Assembly (NCBI GenBank): GCA_037576195.1 | Contig: CM075104.1 | Location: forward strand, 17,872,211 to 17,936,210 | DNA from: Phytoseiulus persimilis | Taxonomy: Eukaryota; Arthropoda; Arachnida; Mesostigmata; Phytoseiidae | DNA length: 64,000 nucleotides | Direction: 5' to 3' | Shown: in pieces, positions 35,626 through 48,067 of the stretch | Numbering within the stretch: position 1 is the first letter of the stretch | Layout: every line of letters starts with the position of its first letter | Program-made: the position numbers and the translations under genes | The notes under the pieces: model-generated | Database searches by the model: none | Told to the model about the DNA's origin: nothing | What the model saw: only the letters and a program-made list of their open reading frames with translations

Positions 35626-36219
35626 CTATTGCACACCATGAAGGATCGAGGCCGCATCAATCATTGTTACGGTCGCTTTGACAAGCACAAGACGCCGAGT
35701 TCGCCCCCAGCGTCCTCCAGATGTTGGTGATACGCTTCGATTATCCACACAAAGCGAAATTGGCAGCGGTCCAGGGTTGGATCGTTCAGCGTAGACTTTG
35801 TGCTTCGCGTATCGCCGTCCGCCATCAGCTGGAAGCACCTGTAGCGACAAAATGCTGCTCGCGTTCACAGCTTTGTCGAGATTTTCCGCTCCTCGTTGAG
35901 CGGATGAGAGAGAGAGAGTCTGGTTGCGCGCTTGGACATTCTCCAGACGCAGCGTGAGAACCCGGAGAACATGACACTGTAGCTCCTTCTCTCTCTGCAG
36001 TCTGCGCGTTTTGTAATCCGTCTGCATGGATTCATTACCGATGAATATATTCCGACTTTTTTCATTTCTGGCACGCGCTCGTTCCGTTCCCAGCGGTAAT
36101 TGGCCCGGCTCGTCGAAGCTCCCAGTAGATTGTGGGAGAATCGGGGAAGAATCGTGGCTCGGATTCTCATTATTGAAGGGAGATCCGAACTGCTCGACTG
36201 GGGAGCGGCGCTCGATCAA
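35626..36219 (-). CDS. Long uninterrupted frame with possible coiled coil
   Basis: This is a 197-codon frame starting at TTG. The first in-frame ATG is near 36030. Its middle part is heptad-like and highly charged (TRRLQREKELQCHVLRVLTL), as expected of a coiled coil. The N-terminal third is rich in Ser, Pro and Asn. I recognise no family. No AATAAA follows the TAG stop, and an AG with only a weak pyrimidine tract lies just before the start. It could be an internal or terminal exon of a larger gene. Shorter plus frames overlap it. Confidence 0.2.
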   Translation of the reverse strand: MIERRSPVEQFGSPFNNENPSHDSSPILPQSTGSFDEPGQLPLGTERARARNEKSRNIFIGNESMQTDYKTRRLQREKELQCHVLRVLTLRLENVQARNQTLSLSSAQRGAENLDKAVNASSILSLQVLPADGGRRYAKHKVYAERSNPGPLPISLCVDNRSVSPTSGGRWGRTRRLVLVKATVTMIDAASILHGVQ

Positions 36220-39200
36220 CTATCAGTTTCCAGATCGTAAAACATCACGACTAAGCCACCAGATCCCATAAAACATCTCGGCTTGTCTTCACACCGACCG
36301 TGGGGAAGGGAACAGTTTGGCGCTTCTTCGGTAGACCACGAACCCAAGATCGGAGAGCTGAACTCCGAGAGTGGCACAGTCTACGTGCTTCCGATCGCGT
36401 TTATAGCAGCAACCGACAGCGGAACGCGCGACGAAGTATGGAGCTCATGATATCAGATTTTTCATTGCTTCTGGAGCTTGTGTCGCCTTTTTTCTCTCAG
36501 TCGACTTCCTCCGGATCGGGAGCGTAAGATCGCGCAACAATTTCCACTTCCACGGGAATGTCAAACGAGACACAGAACGGAGTATTCAACGGAGGGACGG
36601 AGGAACAGCAGAAATGGTCGTTGGACCGACTTCGTATTCGAGGTCATCCCCTCTCCCCCCAGAGCTCAGTTGAAAACTCGAGCCTTCACTCACTCCAGTC
36701 GCGGACAGACGGGCGGGCGGGCGTTCGAAGGGTCGGACCCTCCAGTTCGGGATGATCCTAAATGGCCTAAATGGAGAACGTCTTTTCCGCCTCTGACTTT
36801 GTAAGGCACCGAATTTGGGTCACCGTTACGCAATGAATGACTTTGTACGACCACGACTGCTGCTGCCTCGCACAAGGGCAAGGCCCTCCGCCGGCGACGT
36901 CACCACCGCAGCCCCGCGCCGCGCTCAATGGGCTGGAATGCATTGAGGTCGGATTCCTCAACGACAGCAGGATGACATCATCCTGAAAACGAAGAAAAAT
37001 GAAACCATCGCAGAACGGCCGTCGTCGGGTAGTTCTCTTGGATAACCTGCTTCGATACTGGTCATGATTCTGATCGCAGCGTCTCATCTATGGGATCCAA
37101 CCAGCCGGGTCCGCTCGCTTCGGACGATTTCAACGCGAAGCCGGTTCGGAGGCGAAACGGATGTCGCTTCGATTCATTGTCGTTTGAGGCCTAATAGTCG
37201 ATGCATGAACGCAGCACCAATGCGCACTTCCCCGCGTGGGGCACCTGTGACGTGCACCCCTGCTTCTCCCGCAGAAAGAGTTTTCGCCGTTTCTTTGTGA
37301 AATCAACTGGAGCCCCGTTTTGTTCCTCCTCTTGCGTTGCATAGGTGTGGACGCTTTCCTCAATAAGTTCTGGGCGCGTGTAGATGATTAGGGAACCAAT
37401 TGAAACATCCCAAGAGATCGGCGGATTCAGGGCATCGAACCACGGTGCTCAAGTCTTCCCGCAGTTGCGCGGCGGCGGCCCAAATCCGTATTCCACGAAA
37501 GCCTCTATCTGGGAAGTAGGGCATCAGCTAGAGCTCGACTGGCTGAAGTTTCGACGATGTTCGACTCTGGGGTGGGATCGAAACAAGAGAATGGGGCTTA
37601 CGGCCCTGCGAGCTCTTATCGAACCGGGCAAACCGATTCGCCGCAAAATGTCCCGACCCTCCGCAAGGTGCTTGCTACGACTCAGGAGTGGGTAATCGTG
37701 TAGGACCTGCAGGGCTCTGCGCCTTATTCACCGAGCCATGAACTGAGATTTTTATGCCGTCTGCAAGCTAACAGACTCCATGCACCGCACCGTGGTTCAG
37801 GGAGGATGAAAAGCCATGCCGCAAAAGGAGGCCCTCCAAGTGGAATCCAGGGTGCATGCAGAAACAAAAAGAACTCTCTCGACGAACTCGCTCCGCGTTT
37901 CGCTTGTCCCTGGTCTGCTACGGTGTGTGTTCTTCTAACCAAAACAAAAAGAACAAGGAAAAAGTTCCGTTATTCGCCCGTGTGATAAGTCTTCCAGCTC
38001 AATCTTCGAGCAGGTACCTAGTTCTCGCTTGTTCTTCTCCAAGACAAAAAGCAGCACAAAAATCGTCATCTCAGCATTCTCCTTGTGCGTAACTCAATAC
38101 CGACGCATATTGCGGAGCACGAAATGATGCTGGCCATCTAAAATCCTCAAGCTGCAAATGAGAGCATTCAGGTATAGCCAAGGGCTACGGAGCGGCGACT
38201 CGAGACTCCAGATGAGCAGCTCTGGTCGCCACAACAACCGATGCCACTCAAGATGTAGCAGGATTTATCGGGAGTCCAATGGGATTTTACTGCGCGAGAG
38301 TGATCCAAAACTTGCGCCAAATGGAAAATGATTCAACACTTGCGGAGGCAGACAAAACGCGTTCAGAATCAGACGTGGCGATCAACTTCCAGGGAAATTC
38401 ACTAAGTTTTGTTCGGTCCGTCACCACCACCAGCATTTCGGTTGTACCACCGAGCTGTAACGGCACTGATATATCGAGCAAATTCGTGTAGAGTCAGGTC
38501 ACTGACGGTGGAAGTGGAGGATGCGTTAATTAAGAGTCGTCACCGTAGCCTCTCCGTAGCCGTACGACGACAGTTGAGCATCGACCGAGTGGAGTGAGCT
38601 TTTAACCTTCATTCCGTGGAAGATTGTGCACAGGGATTGCGGCTCTGCTGTTCCTGAGAGACTCGTCCGAAACAACAATGAAATCACCAATGTGCTGAGG
38701 CCCTCACGCTCGAATCGGTGTTCACGCCATGAAGAGTTCACGGATTGTCGGACGCTTCCACGAGGTGAGTCATGACCGCGATCATGAACGGAGCAATCGC
38801 TCTTTTGGAGCGGTCGGTAGTCCCAGCGTCATGCGAGCCGATGTCCGAAAACTACATCCTCCTAAGGGTACTTATCACCCGGGGGGCACTAGGACCGCAA
38901 ACCGAGAGGAATTATATCGCTATATACAGTGATCCTCAGATTTTTTCTTTGCGATACCATCTTCGACGAGGGCTCGCAGGGCCGACTTCGGGGCAGAGCA
39001 GGAGCGCACGGCGTCTCTTCACGGGTTCCTGGGAATTGAAAATCTGATATCAACCGCATTGAGACCTTTGGAGAACAATCGGACCTGCTTGGCTTGACAC
39101 CAGTGCATCGGTGGCGTGCTCGGCCGAAAACGAGACGGGGTATCCGCGTCTTCGCATCGGGGAATCTCAAGTTTCAGTCTGCTACCCCTTTCGATGTGGG

Positions 39201-40894
39201 TAATTCACATGATACTTGGAGTGGGAGAAATAATAACGAGATACGCGCAAGATACAAGCCACGCCACTGGGCTGGCCTCGATGGACGGATTTGAGCAAAG
39301 TTTCGGGCACCCCGAGTTGAATTTTTGAGCTGCATTAGGAATGAATCCGCACGGACTGTTCCAATCCGTTTTTCCGGACCACCCACTCCAACAGCCTGGA
39401 ATAATCATTCTCCGCACAGGCATAGCAGGTTCTCCTTTCTGGTTATATTACTCAGGATTTCTTAGTCTCCCTAGACGGATAACTGAACGACCTGATCGTG
39501 AACATTCACAACTTCTGCATCATCCCCCGACAGGTTCTGCCCTTTGTAAGTTGTTGCACAAAAAAAAAGTAATACACATATTTGTGGAGATGGATGAACT
39601 GATCGATGAATCATAGCCGCTCATTGAGGGATTTAGTAGAGTTATCTTCATGCCGTTCTCTCGTCGAAAATCCGCGGCGAGTCCAGGAATCGAAGTCACC
39701 AAGGAGCAAACGGGTTTGCTTGACAGCTCGGAACCTCATTCGATATGCGTACTGAATACAAACCTGATCCGGAACAATCGGTCGCTTCCCGTTTTCCTCA
39801 ACTCCGAAAGCAGACACGTATCCGCACTCTCGGGAGGAGTTTAGCTCTGAAGAGGAATTTGATTTGCCTGCGCTCAGACAGCAGCGCCAGCTGCATTTCA
39901 ATGAGAGGGTCGCAGAGCCAGTAGCCGGTTCGCTTCGAAAAGGGTCTTCTCAACTGGCAATGAGGGGAGCAATTGGCCGGAGCTGTGCAAATGGCGCTGC
40001 ACCACGACCGATGAAGATGCGTTGCAGTCGAGCGTATTGCATTCTTTCCTAGCGGACGTTTACGACAACGGGCAGAAACTCAGAGTTTGTCTGAACGACG
40101 GCGAGAACGAGCAACGATGCAGATTCCAACCTCTTTGGAATGTTAGAACCAGGCAGACGTTTTTCGGGTTGTTTTCTCTTCGAACGGTATCACCCACCTA
40201 CTGAAACGTATCCCACGGGCTTTCCACACGTGATACTGACTGGCAAAGCGGGAAAAATCTTTAGCGGTGCCTCCGGGCCGATTGAGGAAGCCGTTACTAA
40301 ATGTCAGCTCGGGGGTACGCCCACACGAACATGCGCCCCGTGAGGCTTCTCCAGGGACCGTAGTTACCGTAAGAAGTCACTACGGTTATGACAACAGCGG
40401 TCCGAGAGGGGGATGCGACGTTCACAATCTGTGCTCTCGCCCGACGCGAGTCCGCTCTCAATTCATGATGTAATACGGAGTATTTATAACGAGGTCCACT
40501 TCTGAAACCGCGGAGGATTATGACGCGATGGAAAGTAGCAGACTTCGTGACGCGCAGGGTCGTCACAATTCCCGGCAAGAGCTCTAATTTCGTCGAGGTA
40601 GCCGATGGTATCCACCCGAAGTCTGTCATGATTGCGCGCAATTCATCTGTCGTACGACTCTCCCGCTCGGACCTTTCTCTGAGATGTTTCCAAGAAAGAA
40701 CTTCGCCGATACACTCCAACCCGTTTCTATAGTAGTCGAGAGAAATTCTTACGTTTCGAATGTGTGACGTACGACGCGCGAATCTGCATGAACGGTAACT
40801 ACTGATCGCTGATCAGGTTGTGGCCGAATCCTCCGGGGAAGATCGTCGCGCGTTCCGATCGAAATCATGACTCATTGCGGGTATTCCAGAATCG
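36220..40894. other. Unassigned, no gene recognised
   Basis: I see no supportable gene. A good donor (CACGAG|GTGAGT) lies at 38764 on the plus strand after a short frame starting at ATG 38729, but no continuing exon stays open for long. GGGC repeats occur near 36710. Minus donors near 35590 and 36694 have no partners. Confidence 0.42.
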
Positions 40895-41289
40895 GTGAAG
40901 AGACACCAGCAACTTCAGACTTCGGCGCGCCGTTCGACGCTCTGGAAAGCACCACCCGCGCCCAGCGGGCGTAAGACGTGTTACCGTTACGTCACAACGG
41001 TGTCGGTAGGAAGCCTTCTCCCAGAAGAAGGAGATTCCAAGGTGGGGAGGGCTACTACAATAAGGGCTCTCAGAATCACTAACAGAGTGTTTGAAACACT
41101 TCCACGCACATCGAGCAGTCACGTGAGTTATTCAAAGTTTTCTAGAGTGGCGGGTTCACTCTACTGATGGGAGCGCAGTGGGTGAGCTCCCGGCGCTCGT
41201 TGAGATCAGAGGAGTCGCGTTCTCCGATTGTGTATTCGAGCGAGTTTGGGGAGATCGGAGCACCTGTGAACGATGGAGTAAATTTCTAG
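40895..41289 (+). CDS. Candidate terminal exons, unknown protein
   Basis: A frame open from about 40895 ends at a strong donor (AGTCAC|GTGAGT, exon end 41122). After a 56-base intron ending in GCGCAG it continues at 41179 in phase 0 to a TAG at 41289. The combined 112 residues are basic at first and Ser/Glu-rich at the end. The 5' end is not defined: the listed start is a GTG, and an acceptor-like CCAG lies just upstream near 40890. No domain or poly(A) signal is seen. It ends 376 bases before the PLC-X gene on the same strand and is probably unrelated to it. Confidence 0.2.
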
Positions 41290-41665
41290 TGAACCGAAGG
41301 CATCGCAAAATCAAGCAGTGTCTTGCCGTTCGTAACACAGAATCGGGAGAACCCCGCCAGTCACAGCAGTTTATCCAGCCGACTAATCGTATCCCGTTGA
41401 AATCAAGGAACGAACGGGGTTACGACCGGAATCATCGGGAGAGCTCAATGATAAACTTCAGCAACCGCGGATGCCGAACAGGTGATCTGCTCGGATCTGT
41501 AGGCAGAACTCCTGTTCCGAGGGATAGCCTCGAATCTCTATTCCTCGATTGGTATCTTCTCTTCATTTATGAAAACGAATATTTGTCGACGAGTGCAAGG
41601 AAGTGACCGGTTCTTGCAATTCACAGCGTTGTGATGTTCGATCAATTATTTTGAAACCTGCAAGA

Positions 41666-44600
41666 ATGCCATTGTGGATTGTCTGGATGTTCGCTGCTTT
41701 TGGTTCGCTGCCGTACATCACTGCCTACGACCCCTTCGATTATCGGGAGGAGTACAATCTAGCGAATTTAGGTGAGTGACGTGTTTGCGCAACTTGCATT
41801 TGGGCTTGCAGTGCCGGAAAGTGAAACGAGGACTTTATAGAGCAAAACGCTCAATTCTGAGTGTTCTAGAGGTAAACACGCAGTGTCCGTTTATTTCCCG
41901 TCGTAGCAGTCAGTAAGCGAGGCAGGGAAAGTCTTTGTTCACCGAGCGCTCTGACAGAAGTGACTTTTTTTCTGTCCAGCGCTGTCATCAGGTTTTCCAG
42001 ATCACCGTTACAACACAAAGTTCCAGAAACTCATCATTGTATCTTTCCCTTTGACTCGGATTCGCTTCGGTCTCGGAGACACTGTTCGCAAAGGCGAGGT
42101 TCCGACTGAAAGGGCGGAGGAACTGCTTCAGAAAACGCCCTGTACTTCCTCCGAGAATCGTCCAGCCTTTTCCCGACATCTCTGGTCGGAGGGCGGTATC
42201 ATGGGAACGTTACCGAGAATAGGACATCCGACACTCGCGCATGGAAGCGGGTTCGAAGCTCCAGGGTCGTGTCGACGGAAACGACGAGTCCGTCAGATTC
42301 CGAACGTTGACTCTGGAACAAAGTATGTGCGAAAAAGTCGGATTCACCGAAAATTCTTGAAACGCTCTTCGGGACGCTTCTGTCACTTGTCTTTTTTATT
42401 AGTGCTACTTTTTTTGCATCGAGCAAGACGAACACTTGCGGAAGAAATTCGAGAGTCGCAGCTTTGCAGTTGAGTGACCCCTTGCCTTCGGAACGCCAGA
42501 GTTCCAGACGGGCGCTTCTGTGACAAACCGGCGGCCGACGCCAGCGACAGCCGAGCGAATCGTTATACCGGCCTCACGCGAATCGTTTGTTCTAACGGGA
42601 GCCTACGGTCGACAAACGCATACGTCACCTACAGCTTCTGATCGCCGCTGGGGAGAAGCGGAGCATCGCAGATGACCCGTATCGTGTTTTGTCACACCGA
42701 CATCCAGTAACTCACCATCAGTGGCTTAGGGATCGGATCAGTAGCTCTTCTGGGATTGGTGTGATGACGTTGCGGGCTCTGCCTTCGGCGATCTTCGTCG
42801 TTGCAGACCGCGGAGTCAGAACCGCGCCTGGAAAACGCTGTTTGATGAGATTCATTCTCAGAACGGAGGTCGCTTCCGTTTCCGGGGTATCAAGTGGTCT
42901 CCTTGGAGTTTGCTGCCATTAATCTTTGGATGGAGTTAGGGGGCGTCTTGGGATTGTTCGAATGCTCTCATTTCATTCGCTTTCGCTCCGCTGGTCATCG
43001 CCAATCGCATAGTCCGCGGTTGTGCCGGGAGCGAACGCCAAACCGGGATGTTGGGCCCTGTGGGGTATTGAAAATTTTCTTCGAACCGGAATCGCCTCCG
43101 CGTTCTCAATCCACCTCGGCTCTGTGATCATAACGGTCCGACCAAGTTTTCAAAACCTGTGAATAGGAGCTTTCGCGAACGACTGTATTTTCTGCCGCGC
43201 TCTGCGGCGTGTCTCATCGGGTGGCTACAGTGTTAATTTTTTGCTTTCAGAACCCGAACCCGAAGTTTTCATAACTTTGTCCGCCCGAGTGCTGAGAGGT
43301 GGAAAAAATGGCCTCGCAGAACGTCGAGTTCAGTTGAATTGGTTCAATATTGAAGCGGGAGGTGATTCTTCCCAGAACCATACGCTGTATCTGCTGCGGA
43401 GACCCGCCGGGCTGTTCCGGATCGACGAAGACGCCGTTTACACAAAAGATTTGGGATCGAGTTCGGACGGTCAAATCACGACACATTTGAGCTTTCCGAG
43501 GTGACTTTATTCCTGAGCGTCTCATCTAGAACAGTATTCGAGAGATTTTCACATCGCTGCTCGAATTTGCGCGGAGCGTCTCACGGACACGTTGACCAGC
43601 TGGTTGATGCTGGTCGCTAGGTGTGAGGTCACGGCGGTGTTTCGAGCTTCTTGAAACCATTTTCATTGTGTCGCAGGGTCATTTTCAATAAGAGTCACAT
43701 GCACGACGAATGCATGGAGTACTGGGTGGCGCTAGTTCGCGTCGAGTTCCTGGCGAACGGGGTTCGGCAACGAACGATGGTAGCGCAGAACTGCTTCAAG
43801 GCACAACCTTTCTGGATGTGGAAGAATAAACACTTGCTCAAGCATCTCACGCTGAGGCAGATGATGATCCCGGGTGAGTTTTCAGGCTGTGCGGCTCGTA
43901 GCGTGATGGCTTCCGTCGGTTACCACAGCACACCGCTCAGAATCGAGAAGTGATCCGTTGTGGGAACGAGACCGCTACTCTGGAACTCTCAACTCACGCT
44001 TGATACGGGTCTCTCCCAGGTACACACAACTCCGGCATGTACTCGTTCTACAACCCGAGAGCCATACGCGTCATGGCGGACTTCAAGTACACCCAGGAGG
44101 AGGATATTTTCAACCAGCTGGCCTACGGGATCCGCTGTTTAGATCTCAGGATATCCGCATCGGGACCTGTCAACAATCCGAAGTATAGGATAGCCCACGA
44201 TTTGCTCACGGGTGACGCCAGCGTCGTCGAAGTTTTGCAGCAGGTCAAAGATTTCATCCGGGTAAGCATCTCTCCGGGAAACGCAATTGCCGAGTGGTTT
44301 GCACGCCTCGTGCACATACGCACCGCGGCTCGATTCTCGGGCGCGGCCAACTCTTCAGAGAGCGGCCCGGCTCGGCGGAGGATGCCGGCCAGCTCGTAGC
44401 GCACGCGGAAATTGCAGGAGGACTTTTATGCGAATGATCCAGTACGACGTGTGCGGTTGTCCGACTCCGCACATTATCTCATGGATACCGTTCCTTTCCA
44501 GGAAACGAACGAGATCGTTATCTTGGATTTCCATCGCTTCCCGAACGGATTTGATAGCGAATACTCGCATCAACGCTTCCTGGAATTCCTGCGGGTGGAG

Positions 44601-45074
44601 CTCGGAGAAACGGTCGTGCCCTACAACTCCGCTCTGGATCGGCCACTGTCACACATCTGGCAAATGGACGCCGGCAAGGGACGTATCGTAATCTGTTACA
44701 ACGCTCGGCTGTTCTCGGTGAACCAATCCTTGCACTTAGGAGTGCGCCATTTGTGGGCGGACACCAACAACCAAAAAAGCCTGAAAACGTATTTTGACAA
44801 AAAGGTCTGCGAGGCTGAGAAGTACGGCCTCTACTACTTCCACGCAGCCATGGCTGAACTCACACCGAACGTGGTGAACATCATTTTTGAGGGTCACAAG
44901 GGAGGCTTGCGAAAGATGGCCGACGAGACGAATCCTCTCGTGGCAAGATGGTTCCGCAGAGAATTCCGGACCTGCGCCAACATTGTGGCCACCGATTTCT
45001 TTCTCGGAGCGGACATCGTTAGCGTCGCTATCAGCAGCAACATCGAAAGATCGAAACTGTATCGAACGAATTAG
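41666..45074 (+). CDS. Secreted PI-PLC X-domain protein
   Basis: Five exons (41666-41771, 43251-43500, 43677-43873, 44020-44261, 44502-45074) encode 455 residues with consistent phases 1, 2, 1 and 0. Residues 1-20 form a hydrophobic signal peptide (MPLWIVWMFAAFGSLPYITA). A beta-rich N-terminal region (about 36-180) precedes the PI-PLC X domain. The domain opens with IPGTHNSG, where His187 is the first catalytic histidine. It continues with GIRCLDLRIS (221-230), the second catalytic His244 in IAHD, and VILDFHRFP early in exon 5. Family members cleave phosphatidylinositol-type head groups by acid-base catalysis with two histidines. There is no Y or C2 domain, so it belongs to the PLCXD-like group rather than to animal signalling PLCs. 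Secretion is inferred from the leader. AATAAA lies 172 bases downstream. Confidence 0.94.
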
Positions 45075-45246
45075 TTCGGCTCGATCGCGTCATGTAAATT
45101 CGCAGAGCTCGCCCGAGCTTTAGGAGCGGCTGCAATGCTCTGGTGGAGGAGAGTTCCCTTGCTGAACAGAAAACCAACTAGGAATCATTGTAATTAGACA
45201 CTGTGTAAATACTGCTCAATCTAGTTTCCGTTATGTTCACCTTCTC

Positions 45247-45252
45247 AATAAA
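45247..45252 (+). terminator. Poly(A) signal of PLC-X gene
   Basis: AATAAA lies 172 bases after the TAG stop of the PLC-X gene, and no competing gene lies between them. Confidence 0.8.
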
Positions 45253-47731
45253 TCGTCGAACTAGGTTAACGAAAATTGAAGGCGTGAGCTCCCGGCCAGA
45301 ATCGGCTCGAGATATTCTCTTGAATCGTCAGAAAGTGAGACAGGAAACTCGTGAGGAGAGACCCCGCACTGACGATCTCGTTTTGCGAGTAGCATAAAGC
45401 TCCGAGCCGACCCTGCGAGATCCCATATCGTGGTCCCACATGTGCGCCCTGAGTCTCCTCACCGACACACCAAACGGAAGCTAATGTGTGTACCCGCCAC
45501 TAGTGTACCTTTAGGAGGTTTAAGTCAACTGAGTAAGGAGATGGAAGCAGGGCCTCGGGTTCATCCGCATGGTTGCGATGGAATCCAACGATACACGCTT
45601 CCAGCTCTGATAATCGAGCGAAATTTCCGTCTGGGCGGCCTAGTTCTCTTAACTTATACGCAAGTGCAATCGAATCCTGCCAACGCGGATGATGTGTTCC
45701 TCGTTCGCCCCATGAATGACGAGGGCCAGGATGCAGGAGCATGCATCTCGGATTACCTCTCTGTGCGAAACACCCACATCTCAGCGGAACTCTACTGCGA
45801 CCGATGCCACCGCGACCGTGATCGACCGTTCCGATCGCTAAGTTGGGGCGCTCATTGTTCCTCCACGATTCCGTCGTGAACTTTCCGCTCGGCAACATGC
45901 CTTCCCGATGCGAGTTATGCAGCGTCGAAGCTGTGGGTGCCTCGTTGCTAATTATATTCCCCGTATGACGGGAATGGGATCGACTTTCCCTTTGGGACTA
46001 ATTTTATCCTTTTTCGATATTAAGATGCATGATTTCTTTGTTACCGAGAGATGCCGGATCCTATTGACTGATGGTCACAGTACGGAGTGCGCTATTCAAC
46101 TCCAGAAGAAACTCGTTTCCGCAACGCAGTCTGTGGAGATAACCCCACTCGAATGAAGTAGAGATGAGAGCGGTTACTCATCAGCATGTTGTCGAAGCGA
46201 ATGGGTTTTAATCACATTTTCGGCAGGGGTGCAGGATTCATGGTGTTTCTTGCTGCCTGTCAGTCCTTATTCGATTTATACTGCCACGACTGATTTTCGA
46301 GGACGAGACCAAGTTCCTTGTCACTTGGATCAGGACCAGCACAGACTCAATACAGCGTGCATCAGTCAGGATCTTGAGACGAAGCAACCCATGGGGGTAC
46401 TGCACTACTCGTAAGGCCATATCGAAAAAAAGGAAAATAGATCGAAACTGTTGTCCGAATGAATCTGAAACCGAGCTTGGGACTCCTTCAAGAGATCTTT
46501 ATAAATGGAGGACTCTGCTCTGCCTCGAATTCGTGGAGAGGCTGTTTGAGACTCTTCTGGGATCGCAATCTGTTGATGAGTGTCATTCGAGTCGGGTGAT
46601 TTCGGTTCGAGCTCCTTCGATTCTCGATATCCCAGACGAATGAGTGAGCCCTGCGAACGACGCGCCACCCAACTCCGAAAATATTATCGACTCGAATCGG
46701 GGACTCCCGAGCTGAAGCTTTTTCCAATTTAGCTCTCACAGAGCCCGCATTTCGCGTCGATTGAAAGCAGTGAGATTATGACCCCGAGCGCAGGACTCCG
46801 GTCGGGTAACGCGATTTCTCAGTTTCCCAGGAACTTCCCCCTGATCACCTGCGTTGATTCTCGGAATTTCGGGGCAATTGTGCGCTTCTGAGCGCCCCTC
46901 AGATTCCGAGAAGATGACCGGGAAGGCGGATACCCCAACTCTGCCAAAATGCCCTCTCCTGAAACCAGCAGCAACCGGTAGATGAACGCAGTTTCACACT
47001 TAATTGCCGGCTTGGTTCCATGGCAATGCTCTCCTCTTTTGGAATGGAAGGCTTCCCTCCTTCGCGGACCCCTTTTCCGATCGGACAGTCATCGTTCTCC
47101 TCGTCGAATGAGAGATAGCCAGGCATTGATCATCAGGAATATCGGAACGCGTCACCCAGCCGCCACGACAAGAGTCGATTGTATGACTCGATTCGTCCCA
47201 TCGTAAAATCGATTCAGAGTCGGCGGACGTCATGGCGGCCGGAAATTGTTCGTCAATGGATCTTACGACGAGTACAGGGGCAGGTCGTGAGAAAGCGGGC
47301 TTTGCACCAGCACAGAACGGATTTCCTCGTCCCGAGTTCTCTCGCCAAAGCCGCGGCCTCATCCGAAATTAGCGGCAGCTTCCGAGTCTTTTCCGAAACA
47401 TTACGTTATCAGCACATTCTCGTGAACTTTCGAGAATAAGAGCCAGCGCTACTTCGGACCGGACGGATACGGTGGCACGTGGTCACTCCTGACCGACTCT
47501 ATTCATTCTTCTATCGGGAAAGCTGCCCACCCGTGGCTGTCTCAGGATGACCGGTAATCGGTTTCCTCGTCGTTGGAACTGATAGTCGGGAGGTCCGAGC
47601 GAAGAGGATCGCCCACTGCGGTGGCCGCGGCTGTCTTCCCTGCCAAGCGACGAATGAGGGTCTCTGACGGCCCCCGTTACGGGTCCAAAAATAGACACGG
47701 AGGGAGCCCACAGGTGAAAGCGAGCTGGGCC
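45253..47731. other. Unassigned, no gene recognised
   Basis: I see no gene or repeat I can name. Several frames of 80-150 codons are open (for example plus 45430-45879) and overlap frames on the other strand, without splice or poly(A) support. Confidence 0.45.
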
Positions 47732-48067
47732 ATGAATGAGAGAGATATTGTGGTTCGGCTGTTTGTTGTTTACCACCCACGTCATATGAACGTGTTTGAC
47801 GTCAGCTCCTCCATGTCGATTGTTTTCGGTTTTACGGGGCGGTATGGACTGGGTCACAACGAGGACTGCATCGCGCATGAAAACTTGTTTCGTGATGCCG
47901 CAATCCAAGAAGGCTCCCTGAGGACTCATTCTAGATCGGGGCCGGCTGATTCACTTCGAGCCAGCCTAACGTATAACTCCTTCTTCTGTATCGGCACTAA
48001 GACAGTTGGCCGCATTAAGATTGCTCGTGGAGCCGACCCGTCCTCGTTTCGTTTCGAGAGGAAATGA
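47732..48067 (+). CDS. Open frame, unknown, strand uncertain
   Basis: An ATG at 47732 opens a 111-codon frame that also extends upstream without a stop to 47573. The encoded segment is moderately hydrophobic and has no domain I recognise. The minus strand is open over 47483-47929 (about 149 codons), so either strand or neither may code. No AATAAA follows the TGA stop. Confidence 0.12.
   Translation: MNERDIVVRLFVVYHPRHMNVFDVSSSMSIVFGFTGRYGLGHNEDCIAHENLFRDAAIQEGSLRTHSRSGPADSLRASLTYNSFFCIGTKTVGRIKIARGADPSSFRFERK

Noticed and set aside
41982..42473. Frame in phase with PLC-X exon 1, as a normal second exon
   Set aside because: It ends in a stop and would remove the whole PLC-X domain, while exon 1 joins in the same phase to 43251, which continues the family homology.
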